From NCBI GenBank assembly GCA_946187865.1, contig CAMHST010000008.1, forward strand, positions 1-59,129: a DNA stretch of 59,129 nt. The letters run 5' to 3'. The notes below the pieces were generated by a model. That model had not been told where the DNA came from, did no database searches, and was given only the letters and a program-made list of their open reading frames with translations. Each line of letters opens with the position of its first letter. Within the stretch, counting starts at the first letter, position 1. Origin of the DNA: an uncultured Bacteroidales bacterium. GTDB taxonomy: Bacteria; Bacteroidota; Bacteroidia; Bacteroidales; UBA932. Made by a program: the position numbers and the translations under genes. Shown here piece after piece: positions 8,268 to 17,638 of the stretch.

Positions 8268-10403
8268 CTAGAAGGCCGGGAACTGGATATCGCCGATGGG
8301 TTCCCAGGTGATTTCGTCGAAGGTGCCGGACGGGGACTGCACCCGGAAAGTGGTGGTCTTGGAGCCCATCCGCACGGGGAAACGCCAGATTACGCCCGTG
8401 GGCTCTCCGGTGTAGGCCGACCCGCGGATGACCTGCCCGTTGCTGAGCACTTCCAGGGAAGGAGCGTTGGAGTACACCGTGAGGATGCGGTCCTGACCGG
8501 CGGGGCACTCGCGAAGCCGCTTGCCTGCGATGTGGACGGTCTCTTCCTCTTTGTTCCACCAGGACTTGTACAGGTAGAAGGCATCTTTCCGAAGACTGCG
8601 GTCCCGGGTGACCAAGCCCTTGTCGTTGGTGTACTTACGGCTGTTATTGTAAACGAAGCGGTAACCGTTGTCCGTATCTACGAATCCTTCTTCGCGGCTG
8701 GCTACGGCGAAGTCGAACAGGACCCAGATGGACGTGAAGTTCAGGTAGGGCGCCTGCGCGATCTGCTGGGCGAAGGCTTCATGGGCGTGGTTGCCGTACT
8801 CTTCGATATGGAGGGAGTCGGTGCGGTCGCGGACGATATCGGCCTGATCCCAGACATGGCAGTAGGGGTTGACGCCGACACCGTATTCCGACAGGTTGGT
8901 CACGCCCATATTCTGCTGGATCCACTCCATATCGTCGGCCAGGCCCCAGAAATTGCCATAATTGTAGTACCAGCCGTGGTAGCGGTTCTCGGAATAATAG
9001 TCTGCCTTCAACTCCGTATAGCCATCCCGCTGGAACATGGAGTCGTCCGTGAGGCCGACGAAGCGGGAGGGATCCAGCGCCTTGGTAAAGTCATACAAGC
9101 GGGCGGTTTCCTCCACCACGCGGCGGGTGTCCAGGCTTCCCTGAAGCACGCCGGGACGGTTACCCCAGCTGTCAAGCTCGTTCCACATGCCCCAGAACAC
9201 GATGGAAGGATGGTTGTACAGGGAGGTGACCATCTCCTTCATCTGGGAATAGATGTTCTCGAAATAGGCTTCGGGGGCGTTCTCGCCGCAGTTGTTCACC
9301 CAAGGGATCTCTGTCTGGACAATGATGCCCATCCGGTCGCAGAGGCGGAAGGCATAGTCGTTGTGCGGATAGTGGGCCAGGCGCAGGAAATTGGCGCCCA
9401 GCTCCTTCACGATGGCATAGTCGGCGTCGAAATCCTCTTTCCACAGGGCAGACGCCTTCTGGTCCTTGTCCTGGTGCATGGCCACGCCACGCAGCGGATA
9501 GGACTTGCCGTTGAGCTGGAACCCCTTGACGCGGTCCATCGCATAGTAGCGGAAGCCCACCTCCGTCGAGGCCTCGTCAGTGCCGGCTTTCACGGAAAGC
9601 GTATAAAGGTACGGGTCTAGGGTGCCGTTCCACAGATGAGGCTGGTCCAGGGTAAAGTCCCAGGACACGTTGGCCGATGCGCCGGCGGCAATGGAAACGG
9701 ACCCCGCGCCAGTAATGACCGCAGCACCGGAAGCATCGCTGAGCGTCCATGTGACATCCACGGCCTGCTCTGTAGCGGAAGCGTTGCAGATACGGGTCTC
9801 TGCCCGGGCAACCGCTTTATCGTCCGACACTTCCACCTGAGAGACATGCATCCGATACAGGCCATAGGCCTCCGGATCCAGGTGCACGGGCGGGCATTCC
9901 AGCAGCCATACAGGATTGTGCAGGCCGCCGTTCTTGTTGAAATCCGAAGTGAGGGGAATCCGGTCCAGGGCCTCGCTGTTGTCGCAGACCACCTCCAGCT
10001 GGTTCCCGCCCTGGGCCAGTTTACCGGTCAGGTTCACCCAGAACGGCGTATAACCGCCACTGTGCTCGGCGAGCAGTTCTCCGTTCAGGTACACTTTCGC
10101 ACTTTGCGCCGCACCCTCAAAGAGCAGATACCGGGGCTGGTCGGCCTTCACCTTGGGCAGCGTGGTCTTGTAGTGCGCCGTTCCGCGGTAATAGGACGGA
10201 GAATGACCGTCGATGGCATTGTATGAGTGCGGGACAGAAACTTTTTCCCAGGACTGGCCGTCCTTGGAGAACTGCCACTCCACAAGGGCCTTTCCGGGCA
10301 CGGTACGGTCTGTCCAGGAAGCCTTATCGCCGCCGCAGGCCTGCAGAAGGGCTGCAGCCAGGAGGGACAGGACAGGAATCAAATACTTCTTCTTCATATT
10401 CAC
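8268..10403 (-). CDS. Glycoside hydrolase family 2 lipoprotein (beta-galactosidase-like)
   Basis: Exported retaining glycosidase of family GH2, probably a beta-galactosidase, beta-mannosidase or beta-glucuronidase relative acting on glycans outside the inner membrane. Residues 1-23 are a lipoprotein signal ending in LLQAC (Cys23). A jelly-roll sugar-binding domain (about 35-175) follows, then an immunoglobulin-like domain (about 185-290), then a TIM barrel with the acid/base Glu409 in GMWNELDSW. Glu506 in LSEYG is the likely nucleophile. Total length is 711 residues, on the short side for GH2. Two in-frame ATGs (10403, 10397) could serve as start. It diverges from a TonB-dependent receptor and has its own -7 box. 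The substrate cannot be told from sequence. Confidence 0.9.
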   Translation of the reverse strand: MNMKKKYLIPVLSLLAAALLQACGGDKASWTDRTVPGKALVEWQFSKDGQSWEKVSVPHSYNAIDGHSPSYYRGTAHYKTTLPKVKADQPRYLLFEGAAQSAKVYLNGELLAEHSGGYTPFWVNLTGKLAQGGNQLEVVCDNSEALDRIPLTSDFNKNGGLHNPVWLLECPPVHLDPEAYGLYRMHVSQVEVSDDKAVARAETRICNASATEQAVDVTWTLSDASGAAVITGAGSVSIAAGASANVSWDFTLDQPHLWNGTLDPYLYTLSVKAGTDEASTEVGFRYYAMDRVKGFQLNGKSYPLRGVAMHQDKDQKASALWKEDFDADYAIVKELGANFLRLAHYPHNDYAFRLCDRMGIIVQTEIPWVNNCGENAPEAYFENIYSQMKEMVTSLYNHPSIVFWGMWNELDSWGNRPGVLQGSLDTRRVVEETARLYDFTKALDPSRFVGLTDDSMFQRDGYTELKADYYSENRYHGWYYNYGNFWGLADDMEWIQQNMGVTNLSEYGVGVNPYCHVWDQADIVRDRTDSLHIEEYGNHAHEAFAQQIAQAPYLNFTSIWVLFDFAVASREEGFVDTDNGYRFVYNNSRKYTNDKGLVTRDRSLRKDAFYLYKSWWNKEEETVHIAGKRLRECPAGQDRILTVYSNAPSLEVLSNGQVIRGSAYTGEPTGVIWRFPVRMGSKTTTFRVQSPSGTFDEITWEPIGDIQFPAF

Positions 10404-10418
10404 ATTTGCTTTATCTTA

Positions 10419-10426
10419 CAAAGATA
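10419..10426 (-). promoter_or_regulatory. Bacteroidota-type -7 box for the GH2 gene
   Basis: TATCTTTG on the minus strand fits the TAnnTTTG -7 element of Bacteroidota sigma factors. It ends 15 nt before the ATG at 10403. Confidence 0.7.
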
Positions 10427-10470
10427 GCGGGAAGCGGCCAACAAATCAAGACTACCAAACAAAAAAGAAT

Positions 10471-10478
10471 TATCTTTG
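10471..10478 (+). promoter_or_regulatory. Bacteroidota-type -7 box for the TonB-dependent receptor gene
   Basis: TATCTTTG fits TAnnTTTG and ends 22 nt before the ATG at 10501. Together with the divergent box at 10419-10426 it makes a compact bidirectional promoter region. Confidence 0.75.
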
Positions 10479-10500
10479 CAGTCTTAATGAGAGAATCTTA

Positions 10501-12783
10501 ATGAAAAGAATCCCGATAATCCTGCTGCTGCTGAGCCTGTCCTGGGCAGCAGCGGCACAGCAAAGTACAACCCTTTCCGGAACCGTCACTGACGAAGCCT
10601 CCGGAGACCCGCTGCCGGGCGTGGCCATTTTCTTTCCGGACCTCCGGCAAGGCGCCCTCTCAGACATGCAGGGCCGATACACGATCGGCTCTCTCCCCCA
10701 GATCCGAACCCAGATACAAGTTTCCCTGCTGGGACACCAGACCATCGTCCAGGACATAGACCTGAAAACGGTCCGCACCCTGGACTTCTCCCTTAAAGAA
10801 TCCAACGCCACACTGAGCGAGGTGGTGGTGACAGGCCTCACGGGCACCGAAACCAAGCGGAATTCCCCGGCCCCGGTCACCATTGTCACGCCCGAAATCC
10901 TTCGGGGCCAGGCCTCTTCCAATCTGATTGACGCGCTGGCCAAACAGCCCGGCGTGTCGCAGATCACCACCGGCGGGGGCATCTCCAAGCCGGTGATCCG
11001 CGGCATGGGCTACAACCGGGTGCTGGTGGTCACCGACGGCGTACGGCAAGAAGGCCAGCAGTGGGGCGACGAGCACGGCGTGGAAGTGGATGCCGAGAGC
11101 GTCAACTCCGTAGAGATCCTCAAAGGTCCCGCCTCCCTGATGTACGGGTCGGATGCCCTGGCCGGCGTAGTTGTGCTGCACGGGGCAGCCGTACCGCCGC
11201 AGGGAAAGATCGGGGTCCGTGCAGGAGCGGAATATCAGTCCAACAACGGCCTTCTGGGCTATACGGTGAACACGTCCGGCAACCAGAACGGCCTGGTCTG
11301 GAACTGGCGCTGGACCCAAAAGGTAGCGCACGACTACCGGAATGCGGCCGACGGCCTGGTCCCCAACTCCCGCTACCGGGAGCGGGGCGTTTCCGGACTT
11401 ATCGGCCTAAGCAAGAGATGGGGATATTCCCACCTGAAACTGAGCTGGTTCCACCTGACACCCGGAATGGTGGAAGGAGAAAGGGAAGAAGACGGCACGC
11501 TGGAGGCCTTCGACAACGGGAAAAGCTACCGGCCCGGCCTCCCTTTCCAGCAGGTGAACCACTACAAGGCGGTCTGGGACAACTCCCTGGTCCTGGGAGA
11601 AGGCTCCCTGAAGGCCACCGTCGGCTACCAGCAGAACCGCCGGCAGGAATTTGAAGAATCGGCCGACGAACCCGGCCTGGATTTCCTGCTGCACACGGTG
11701 AACTACAATTTCTACTACAAGAGCCCCGAGTCCAACGGCTGGAAAAACGTTGCCGGCGTGGGCGGCATGTGGCAGGCCTCGGATAATCTGGGCGAAGAAG
11801 TCCTCATTCCCGCCTACCACCTGTTCGATGCCGGCACATATATCACCACCTGCAAAGACCTGGGCTACTGGCACATCAGCGCCGGTATCCGGGCCGACGC
11901 CCGCTGGCTCCGCTCCCATGCCCTGGAAGACCGGTTCGCCGCCTTTGACCGGACGTTCTTCGGGATCACCGGCTCCGTGGGTGCCATCCGGAACCTGGGA
12001 GAGAACGCCAACCTCCGCCTGAACCTGTCCCGGGGCTTCCGGGCGCCCAACATCAGCGAACTGGGCAGCAACGGAGAGCACGAAGGCACGTTCCGCTACG
12101 AGGTGGGCAATCCGGACCTCAAGCCGGAATACAGCTGGCAGCTGGATGCCGGCTTCGACTACTCATCCAAGTTCCTGTCGGCCGAAGTATCCCTGTTCAC
12201 CAACCTGGTACAGAACTACATCTATCTGGGAAGAAGCGCCGGGGAAACCGTGGAAGACGCGCCCGTTTACCGCTTCCTCAGCGGCCTGGCCTCCCTGTCC
12301 GGCGGCGAGGCCACCGTGGATGTCCACCCGGTGGAGCGGCTCCACTTCGAGAATGCCTTCTCCTGGGTCATCGCCGTCCGGCCCGGGGAACCGGAAGAAA
12401 GCCGATATCTCCCCTTCACACCCGCTCCCCGCTGGCTCTCCACCCTGCGGTACGACCTGGTCCGCGACGGAAAAGTGCTGAACAACACCTATATCAGCGC
12501 CCAGATGGACTGGAACTTCGCCCAAAACCGCATCTATGCAGCCGGCGGCACGGAAACGGCCACGCCCGGGTATATCCTCCTGAACCTGTCGGCCGGGACA
12601 GACTTCCGCCTGAAAGGAAAAACGGTGGCCTCCCTGTACCTGACGGCCGACAATCTGCTTGACACCGTGTACCAGAGTCACCTGAGCAGACTGAAATACG
12701 CCTCTGTAAATCCGGTAAGCGGAGTACAGGGCGTATTCAATCCGGGAAGGAATCTCGGAATCAAGCTGATCCTTAAATGGTAA
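10501..12783 (+). CDS. TonB-dependent outer membrane receptor
   Basis: Outer-membrane active-transport receptor driven by TonB. The 760-residue protein has a signal peptide (residues 1-20, ending AAAAQ) and a carboxypeptidase-regulatory-like beta domain (about 22-105, GTVTDEASGDPLPGV). A TonB-box-like SEVVVTG follows, then a plug domain (about 115-220, with VIRGMGYNRVLVVTDGVRQ and VEILKGPASLMYGSDALAG), then a beta-barrel ending in KLILKW with the usual C-terminal aromatic residue. ATG 10501 is chosen because the signal peptide starts there and a -7 box lies just upstream; earlier in-frame starts precede the promoter. There is no SusD partner and the length is below that of SusC. An ion, metal-chelate or cofactor substrate is more likely than a polysaccharide. 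Its stop abuts the bactofilin stop (convergent, no gap). Confidence 0.9.
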   Translation: MKRIPIILLLLSLSWAAAAQQSTTLSGTVTDEASGDPLPGVAIFFPDLRQGALSDMQGRYTIGSLPQIRTQIQVSLLGHQTIVQDIDLKTVRTLDFSLKESNATLSEVVVTGLTGTETKRNSPAPVTIVTPEILRGQASSNLIDALAKQPGVSQITTGGGISKPVIRGMGYNRVLVVTDGVRQEGQQWGDEHGVEVDAESVNSVEILKGPASLMYGSDALAGVVVLHGAAVPPQGKIGVRAGAEYQSNNGLLGYTVNTSGNQNGLVWNWRWTQKVAHDYRNAADGLVPNSRYRERGVSGLIGLSKRWGYSHLKLSWFHLTPGMVEGEREEDGTLEAFDNGKSYRPGLPFQQVNHYKAVWDNSLVLGEGSLKATVGYQQNRRQEFEESADEPGLDFLLHTVNYNFYYKSPESNGWKNVAGVGGMWQASDNLGEEVLIPAYHLFDAGTYITTCKDLGYWHISAGIRADARWLRSHALEDRFAAFDRTFFGITGSVGAIRNLGENANLRLNLSRGFRAPNISELGSNGEHEGTFRYEVGNPDLKPEYSWQLDAGFDYSSKFLSAEVSLFTNLVQNYIYLGRSAGETVEDAPVYRFLSGLASLSGGEATVDVHPVERLHFENAFSWVIAVRPGEPEESRYLPFTPAPRWLSTLRYDLVRDGKVLNNTYISAQMDWNFAQNRIYAAGGTETATPGYILLNLSAGTDFRLKGKTVASLYLTADNLLDTVYQSHLSRLKYASVNPVSGVQGVFNPGRNLGIKLILKW

Positions 12784-13191
12784 TTATTTCTGCACAGGCT
12801 CGCCGGCTCCCGCAGAGGCGCCGGTGAGCTTGTCAAACTGCGCTTCGTCGATCATCTTGCAGTTGCCGTTGAAGCGGGCGCCCAGCTCTACCTGGAGCCG
12901 TTTGACGTGAAGGTCCCCTTCTACGGAGCAGCCGGCTTTCAGGGTAAGGGTGTCCTTGACAAAGAAATTCCCCTTCATGGTTCCGCAGAAATCCATGTTC
13001 TGGCAGATGACATTTCCCGTGAGAGAGGCTTTCTCCCCTACCACAACACGTCCTTTGGAGGTGAGCTTTCCGTCGAATCCGCCGTCTATCCGGATATCTC
13101 CCGGCGACTGGATTTCGCCCTTGAACAGGGTTCCCGCAGCGATTCGGCTGACTTCATTGACGCTTACAGCATTTTCCATTTTCGTTGCCAT
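12784..13191 (-). CDS. Bactofilin (polymer-forming cytoskeletal protein)
   Basis: A 135-residue bactofilin-family protein, a nucleotide-independent polymer that scaffolds cell-shape and envelope enzymes at the membrane. The central region (about 20-115) is a right-handed beta-helix of short repeats: GTLFKGEIQSPGDIRIDGG, then LTSKGRVVVGEKASLTGNV, then GTMKGNFFVKDTLTLKAG. Short flexible tails sit at both ends. It lies 27 nt downstream of secA on the same strand and is probably on the secA transcript, since no promoter box is visible in the gap. No M23 peptidase gene, a frequent bactofilin partner, is adjacent. Confidence 0.9.
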   Translation of the reverse strand: MATKMENAVSVNEVSRIAAGTLFKGEIQSPGDIRIDGGFDGKLTSKGRVVVGEKASLTGNVICQNMDFCGTMKGNFFVKDTLTLKAGCSVEGDLHVKRLQVELGARFNGNCKMIDEAQFDKLTGASAGAGEPVQK

Positions 13192-13218
13192 ATAGATTCT
13201 TCACTTGGTTCTACATCG

Positions 13219-16200
13219 CTATACCAGGCCCTTGCCGTGGCAGTTCTTGTATTTGAGTCCGCTGCCGCAGGGGCAAGGGTCGTTCCGGCCCACTCTCTTG
13301 TCCACCTTGACAGGCATCCGGGAGCGCTGCTCGCCGTTGGTAGAGAGCTGGGAAGGATCTACCCGGTTCATCTGCTGCATGTTGCGGGAAGGCTGCTGGG
13401 CGGGACGGGCCTCGCGGGCATCCTCCGCATCCCGAAGCGGGATAAAGGCACGCAGCAGGAAGGCGAGCACGGCCTCGTTCAGTTTCTCCAGCATCTCGGA
13501 GAACAGGTTGTAGCTTTCCAGCTTGTACACCACCAGCGGGTCTTTCTGCTCATAGGCGGCGTTCTGGACGCTCTGGCGCAGGTCGTCCATGTCGCGGAGG
13601 TGCTGCTTCCAGTACTCGTCGATATGGTAGAGGATGATATTGCGGCTCAGGGCCTTCGCGATTTCCCGGCTCTCGCTTTCGTAGGCCTTCTTCAGGTTCA
13701 CCGAAAGGGTGAGCTGGCGTTTGCCGTCCGAGATGGGGATGGCGATGTTCTCGTACATGGACCCCTGTTTCTCATACACCGTCTTGATGATGGGATTCAC
13801 CTTCTGGATCATCGTTTCCATACGGCGGTCGTACACCTCCTGCATATGGGCGGTGAGGCGCTCGGCCACCTCTGACGGCTTGTTGTGGTGCAGATACTCT
13901 TCCGGCGTGAAGCCCAGGTCGATGGACAGTTTCCCGATCACGTATTCCTCGAAGCTTTCGTACGGCATGCCCTCGCACTGCTGGGCCAGGATGTTGGCCG
14001 TATCCTGCATCATGTTCTGCACGTCGATCTCTATCCGTTCTCCGGAGAGGGCGTTGCGCCGGCGGGCATAGATGGCCTCTCTCTGGTAGTTCATCACGTC
14101 GTCGTACTCCAGGGTGCGCTTGCGGTAGCCGAAGTGGTTCTCTTCCACTTTCTTCTGGGCGCCTTCAATGCTCTTGGACAGCATGCCGCTCACCAGGGCC
14201 TCATTGTCTTCCATGCCCAGCTTGTCCACCACGCCGGCAATGCGCTCGGAGCCGAACTTGCGCATGAGGTCGTCTTCCAGGGAAATGTAGAAGCAGGAGC
14301 TTCCCGGGTCTCCCTGACGGCCGGCACGGCCGCGCAGCTGGCGGTCCACACGGCGGCTGTCGTGGCGGGACGTGCCGATGATGGCCAGACCGCCCGCCTT
14401 CTTCACCTCCGGAGACAGTTTGATATCCGTACCACGGCCTGCCATGTTGGTGGCGATGGTCACCTTGCCGCTCTGGCCGGCCTGAGCCACGATCTCCGCC
14501 TCACGGGCATGCTCCTTGGCGTTGAGCACATTGGGATGCAGACCTCTCATCCGCATCATGCGGGCCAGCAGCTCGGAGGTTTCCACGTCCGTGGTACCCA
14601 CCAGCACCGGACGGCCGGCTTCCGAGAGTTCCACCACACGGTCGATCACGGCGGCGTATTTGGCTTTCTTGGTCTTGTAGATGATGTCGTCCTGGTCGTC
14701 GCGGATCACGGGACGGTTGGTCGGGATCACCACCACGTCCAGCTTGTAGATGTCCCAGAACTCGCCGGCCTCCGTCTCTGCGGTACCGGTCATGCCGGCC
14801 AGCTTGTGATACATGCGGAAGTAATTCTGCAGGGTCACGGTGGCAAAGGTCTGGGTGGCGGCTTCCACCTTTACGTTCTCCTTGGCCTCCACCGCCTGGT
14901 GCAGACCGTCGCTCCAGCGCCGGCCTTCCATGATTCGGCCCGTGCTCTCGTCCACGATCTTCACCTTGTTGTCCACAATCACATAGTCGATGTCCTTGGT
15001 GAACATGGCATAGGCCTTCAGGAGCTGGATCACCGTGTGCACGCGCTCGCTCTTGAGGGAGAAGTCCTCCATCAGGGCATCCTTCTTCTCCGCTTTTTCA
15101 GCGGGAGAGAGGCTGACGTCGGCGGTGATTTCCGCAATGGCCGAGCCCATGTCCGGGAGCACGAAGAAGTTGGGATCGCTCACGCTGCCGGCCAGGGCGT
15201 CGTGGCCCTTGTCCGTCATATCCACCGAGTTGAGCACCTCGTTGATCACGAAGTACAGCTCGTCGGTGACCTGGGGCATCTCCCGCTCGTTGTCCTGCAG
15301 GTAGAAGGCCTCGGTTTTCTGCATCAGCTGCTTCATGCCGGGCTCCGAGAGGAACTTGATCAGGGGCTGATACTTGGGCAGTCCCTTGTGGCAGCGGAAC
15401 AGGAGTTTGCCGCCTTCCTTTTCATCACCGGCGGCAATCAGGCGCTTGGCCTCGTTCAGGGTCTGGTTCACCAGGGCGCGCTGCTTGTTGTAAAGGCTTT
15501 CCACATAGGGCCGATACTCCATGAACTGCTCGTCGCCGGCGGCTTTGGACATGGGGCCGGAGATGATCAGCGGGGTACGGGCGTCGTCGATGAGCACGGA
15601 GTCTACCTCGTCCACGATGGCGAAGTGGTGCTTGCGCTGCACCAGGTCGCTCAGGCGCACGGCCATGTTGTCTCTCAGGTAATCGAAGCCGAACTCGTTG
15701 TTGGTGCCGAAGGTGATGTCGCACTCATAGGCCTTCTTGCGGGCGTCCGAATTGGGCTGGTGCTTGTCGATGCAGTCTACGCTGAGCCCATGGAACTGAT
15801 ACAGGGGGCCCATCCACTCGCTGTCTCGCTTGGACAGGTAATCGTTCACGGTAACCACGTGCACGCCTTTGCCGGCCAGGGCGTTCAGGAACACGGGCAG
15901 GGTGGCCACCAGGGTTTTACCTTCACCCGTAGCCATTTCCGCGATCTTGCCCTGGTGCAGGACGATACCGCCGATCAGCTGCACGTCGTAATGGACCATG
16001 TCCCAGGTGATTTCATTGCCGCCGGCCACCCAGTGGTTTTTCCAGAGGGCCTTGTCTCCCTCGATGGTGAGGAAGTCCTTCCCCGCGGCGGCCAGGCCCT
16101 TGTCGAACTCCGAGGCGGTTACCTCGATGGTCTCGTTCTGGGCGAAGCGGCGGGCGGTGGACTTCATGATGGCGAAGACTTCCGGAAGCACCTCCGTGAG

Positions 16201-16509
16201 TTTCTTCTCGATGGCGTCGTCCTCGTCCTTGACCAGTTTGTCGGACTCGGTGGCCAGAGCCTCCTTTTCACTGACGGGAATGTCTTTTTCCAGCTCTGCC
16301 TTGATTTCCGTGATCCTGTCTTCGAAGGGTTTTTCCACCTGGAGGATCTGTGCACGGATGGCAGCGCTGCGTTCACGCAGCTGGTCGTTGGAAAGGGAGT
16401 CTATCTGGGGATACAGCGCAAGGATCTGGTCCACAACCGGGCGAATGGCCTTCATGTCGCGGTCGCTCTTGCTGCCGAAAAGTTTCTTTAATACATCTGC
16501 AATTGCCAT
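13219..16509 (-). CDS. secA: Preprotein translocase ATPase SecA
   Basis: Motor ATPase that drives secretory preproteins through SecYEG. At 1096 residues it is of the long Bacteroidota type (E. coli SecA is about 900). Walker A lies in [16 protein letters not shown] (about residue 190), followed by [14 protein letters not shown]. Walker B is in [19 protein letters not shown], then come the helicase motifs [12 protein letters not shown] and [13 protein letters not shown]. The C-terminal zinc-binding tail [18 protein letters not shown] binds SecB or the ribosome in relatives. A long insertion relative to E. coli lies about residues 330-480, in the preprotein cross-linking region. A -7 box precedes the gene and bactofilin follows. 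Confidence 0.97.
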   Translation of the reverse strand: MAIADVLKKLFGSKSDRDMKAIRPVVDQILALYPQIDSLSNDQLRERSAAIRAQILQVEKPFEDRITEIKAELEKDIPVSEKEALATESDKLVKDEDDAIEKKLTEVLPEVFAIMKSTARRFAQNETIEVTASEFDKGLAAAGKDFLTIEGDKALWKNHWVAGGNEITWDMVHYDVQLIGGIVLHQGKIAEMATGEGKTLVATLPVFLNALAGKGVHVVTVNDYLSKRDSEWMGPLYQFHGLSVDCIDKHQPNSDARKKAYECDITFGTNNEFGFDYLRDNMAVRLSDLVQRKHHFAIVDEVDSVLIDDARTPLIISGPMSKAAGDEQFMEYRPYVESLYNKQRALVNQTLNEAKRLIAAGDEKEGGKLLFRCHKGLPKYQPLIKFLSEPGMKQLMQKTEAFYLQDNEREMPQVTDELYFVINEVLNSVDMTDKGHDALAGSVSDPNFFVLPDMGSAIAEITADVSLSPAEKAEKKDALMEDFSLKSERVHTVIQLLKAYAMFTKDIDYVIVDNKVKIVDESTGRIMEGRRWSDGLHQAVEAKENVKVEAATQTFATVTLQNYFRMYHKLAGMTGTAETEAGEFWDIYKLDVVVIPTNRPVIRDDQDDIIYKTKKAKYAAVIDRVVELSEAGRPVLVGTTDVETSELLARMMRMRGLHPNVLNAKEHAREAEIVAQAGQSGKVTIATNMAGRGTDIKLSPEVKKAGGLAIIGTSRHDSRRVDRQLRGRAGRQGDPGSSCFYISLEDDLMRKFGSERIAGVVDKLGMEDNEALVSGMLSKSIEGAQKKVEENHFGYRKRTLEYDDVMNYQREAIYARRRNALSGERIEIDVQNMMQDTANILAQQCEGMPYESFEEYVIGKLSIDLGFTPEEYLHHNKPSEVAERLTAHMQEVYDRRMETMIQKVNPIIKTVYEKQGSMYENIAIPISDGKRQLTLSVNLKKAYESESREIAKALSRNIILYHIDEYWKQHLRDMDDLRQSVQNAAYEQKDPLVVYKLESYNLFSEMLEKLNEAVLAFLLRAFIPLRDAEDAREARPAQQPSRNMQQMNRVDPSQLSTNGEQRSRMPVKVDKRVGRNDPCPCGSGLKYKNCHGKGLV

Positions 16510-16539
16510 ATCGGATAAAGCCTTATTCTATAAATCTTA

Positions 16540-16547
16540 CAAAGTTA
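16540..16547 (-). promoter_or_regulatory. Bacteroidota-type -7 box for secA
   Basis: TAACTTTG on the minus strand fits TAnnTTTG and ends 30 nt before the secA ATG. Confidence 0.7.
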
Positions 16548-16591
16548 ATGATTTTCGGCTTATTTAACAAATCCCGTTCCCCCGCCGCTTC

Positions 16592-16629
16592 CTGCCATTC
16601 TGGCAGTTACTCCTTTCCGGACCCGGAAA
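16592..16629. terminator. Two small hairpins at the end of the glycan operon
   Basis: CTGCCA-TTC-like loop-TGGCAG (16592-16606) and TTTCCGG-AC-CCGGAAA (16614-16629) lie just beyond the last gene of the glycan operon (stop at 16640), before the secA promoter. Neither is followed by a clear T run, so termination is only suggested by position. Confidence 0.35.
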
Positions 16630-16639
16630 ACGGAGCAGG

Positions 16640-17638
16640 CTACCGGCGGCAGCGCTGCCGATGGGAACGGACGGCGGGCAGTTGCGCGCACAGGGAACGG
16701 AAGTGCTTGAAAGGCAGGAAACTTCTGTATCTCACCGCTTTTACCAGCGTAAAGACACAGACAAACAGGAAGCGTTCCCACAGCGGCCGGTTGATGTCAC
16801 AGAGCCGCACCAGCGACCCCACACGGTAATTCCGGTCTATGATGCGCTCCAACGATTCCTGCCGGCTGGCGCGGTCGTGTACGGCCCGGGCCTGGGGAAC
16901 AACGCCAATCCTATAGCCGTGATACTTCGCCCGGTGGCACCAGTCATCGTCCTGCCCATAATAAGGGAAAAGTTCAGAGAACCGGCCGATGGACTGCAGC
17001 GCCTTTACCGGCACCAGCCAGTGCGCAGCCATTATCCGCTTTACCGTGACAGGTTCTCCGGCGGAAGGTGCAGATTTCCAAACCCATGGCCACCCTCGGC
17101 CGTGTAAGAGGGAGGGGCCCACAGCCGCGTCGTCAGACGCGCTGCGAGTTGGGAGGGGCCGGAGCGAATCGGAGGCGGTTTGGGGGTCTGTACCCTCCGC
17201 CGGAACGGGATACAGTTTGGCAAACTGGGCATCAAAGGTCTTGTAGCCGTCTGTCATCTGAAGGGGACTCAGGACGGCATATTCCGGATGAGCCAGCGAG
17301 GCCGCGACCAGCGTTTCCAGGGCCCCATCTTCCAGCCAGGCATCCTGGTTGAGCAGATAGACAAAGTCGTATCCCTTTTCCAGCGCGTACCGGAACCCCA
17401 GGTTGTTGCCGCCGGTGAAGCCCAGGTTCTCCGCGCTCCGCACCAGTTTTACCTGCGGGAAGTGCGCCTGCACGAAGTCTGCGCTGCCGTCGGTGGAATC
17501 GTTGTCTACCACGAAGATATCCACCCCCAGTGCCGAATCCGCTTTGTTCGTACCCGGGGCGGCGGTGACGGAAGACAGGCAGCGCTCCAGATAATGCATG
17601 CCATTATAGGCGACCACGATGACCAGGACCCGTTTCAT
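16640..17638 (-). CDS. Family 2 glycosyltransferase with an in-frame repeat insertion
   Basis: Membrane-associated glycosyltransferase adding a sugar to a surface glycan. The 332-residue protein starts with the GT-A fold VLVIVVAYNGMHYLERCL and has VDNDSTDGS (nucleotide-sugar site, about 44-52), ENLGFTGGNNLGFRYAL (70-86) and the DxD-like LLNQDAW (about 95-101). The C-terminal MAAHWLVP and YYGQDDDWCHRAKYHGYRIG segments match rhamnosyltransferase-like GT2 enzymes. Residues about 145-196 are foreign in character (Ser/Pro/Arg/Trp-rich, for instance LLHGRGWPWVWKSAP) and are encoded by a palindromic element (17053-17206). Without it the enzyme would be a typical length of about 280 aa. The start overlaps the previous gene by 4 nt (ATGA). 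Whether the enzyme is still active is not known. Confidence 0.85.
   Translation of the reverse strand: MKRVLVIVVAYNGMHYLERCLSSVTAAPGTNKADSALGVDIFVVDNDSTDGSADFVQAHFPQVKLVRSAENLGFTGGNNLGFRYALEKGYDFVYLLNQDAWLEDGALETLVAASLAHPEYAVLSPLQMTDGYKTFDAQFAKLYPVPAEGTDPQTASDSLRPLPTRSASDDAAVGPSLLHGRGWPWVWKSAPSAGEPVTVKRIMAAHWLVPVKALQSIGRFSELFPYYGQDDDWCHRAKYHGYRIGVVPQARAVHDRASRQESLERIIDRNYRVGSLVRLCDINRPLWERFLFVCVFTLVKAVRYRSFLPFKHFRSLCAQLPAVRSHRQRCRR
17053..17206. mobile_element. Palindromic (MITE-like) element inside the glycosyltransferase gene
   Basis: The two ends are imperfect inverted repeats. The left end reads GTTCTCCGGCGGAAGGTGCA and the reverse complement of the right end reads GTTCCGGCGGAGGGTACAGA. 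Both continue into a CCAAACC segment, so about 30 bp is shared at each terminus. Inside is a perfect hairpin, CGCGTC-GTCA-GACGCG (17126-17141), and a direct repeat of GGGAGGGGCC. The element is open in the reading frame of the host gene and encodes about 51 residues. Its composition differs from flanking coding sequence. I see no transposase in it, so it would need a helper in trans. Confidence 0.6.

Noticed and set aside
8268..12783. Polysaccharide utilisation locus (SusC/SusD pair with glycosidase)
   Set aside because: There is no SusD gene, the receptor is much shorter than SusC, and receptor and glycosidase are divergent with separate promoters. A joint role is possible but not supported.
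13885..16491. 868-residue open frame antisense to secA
   Set aside because: High GC makes long antisense frames common here. The composition (His/Gly/Val-rich) is typical of antisense coding and secA is unmistakable.
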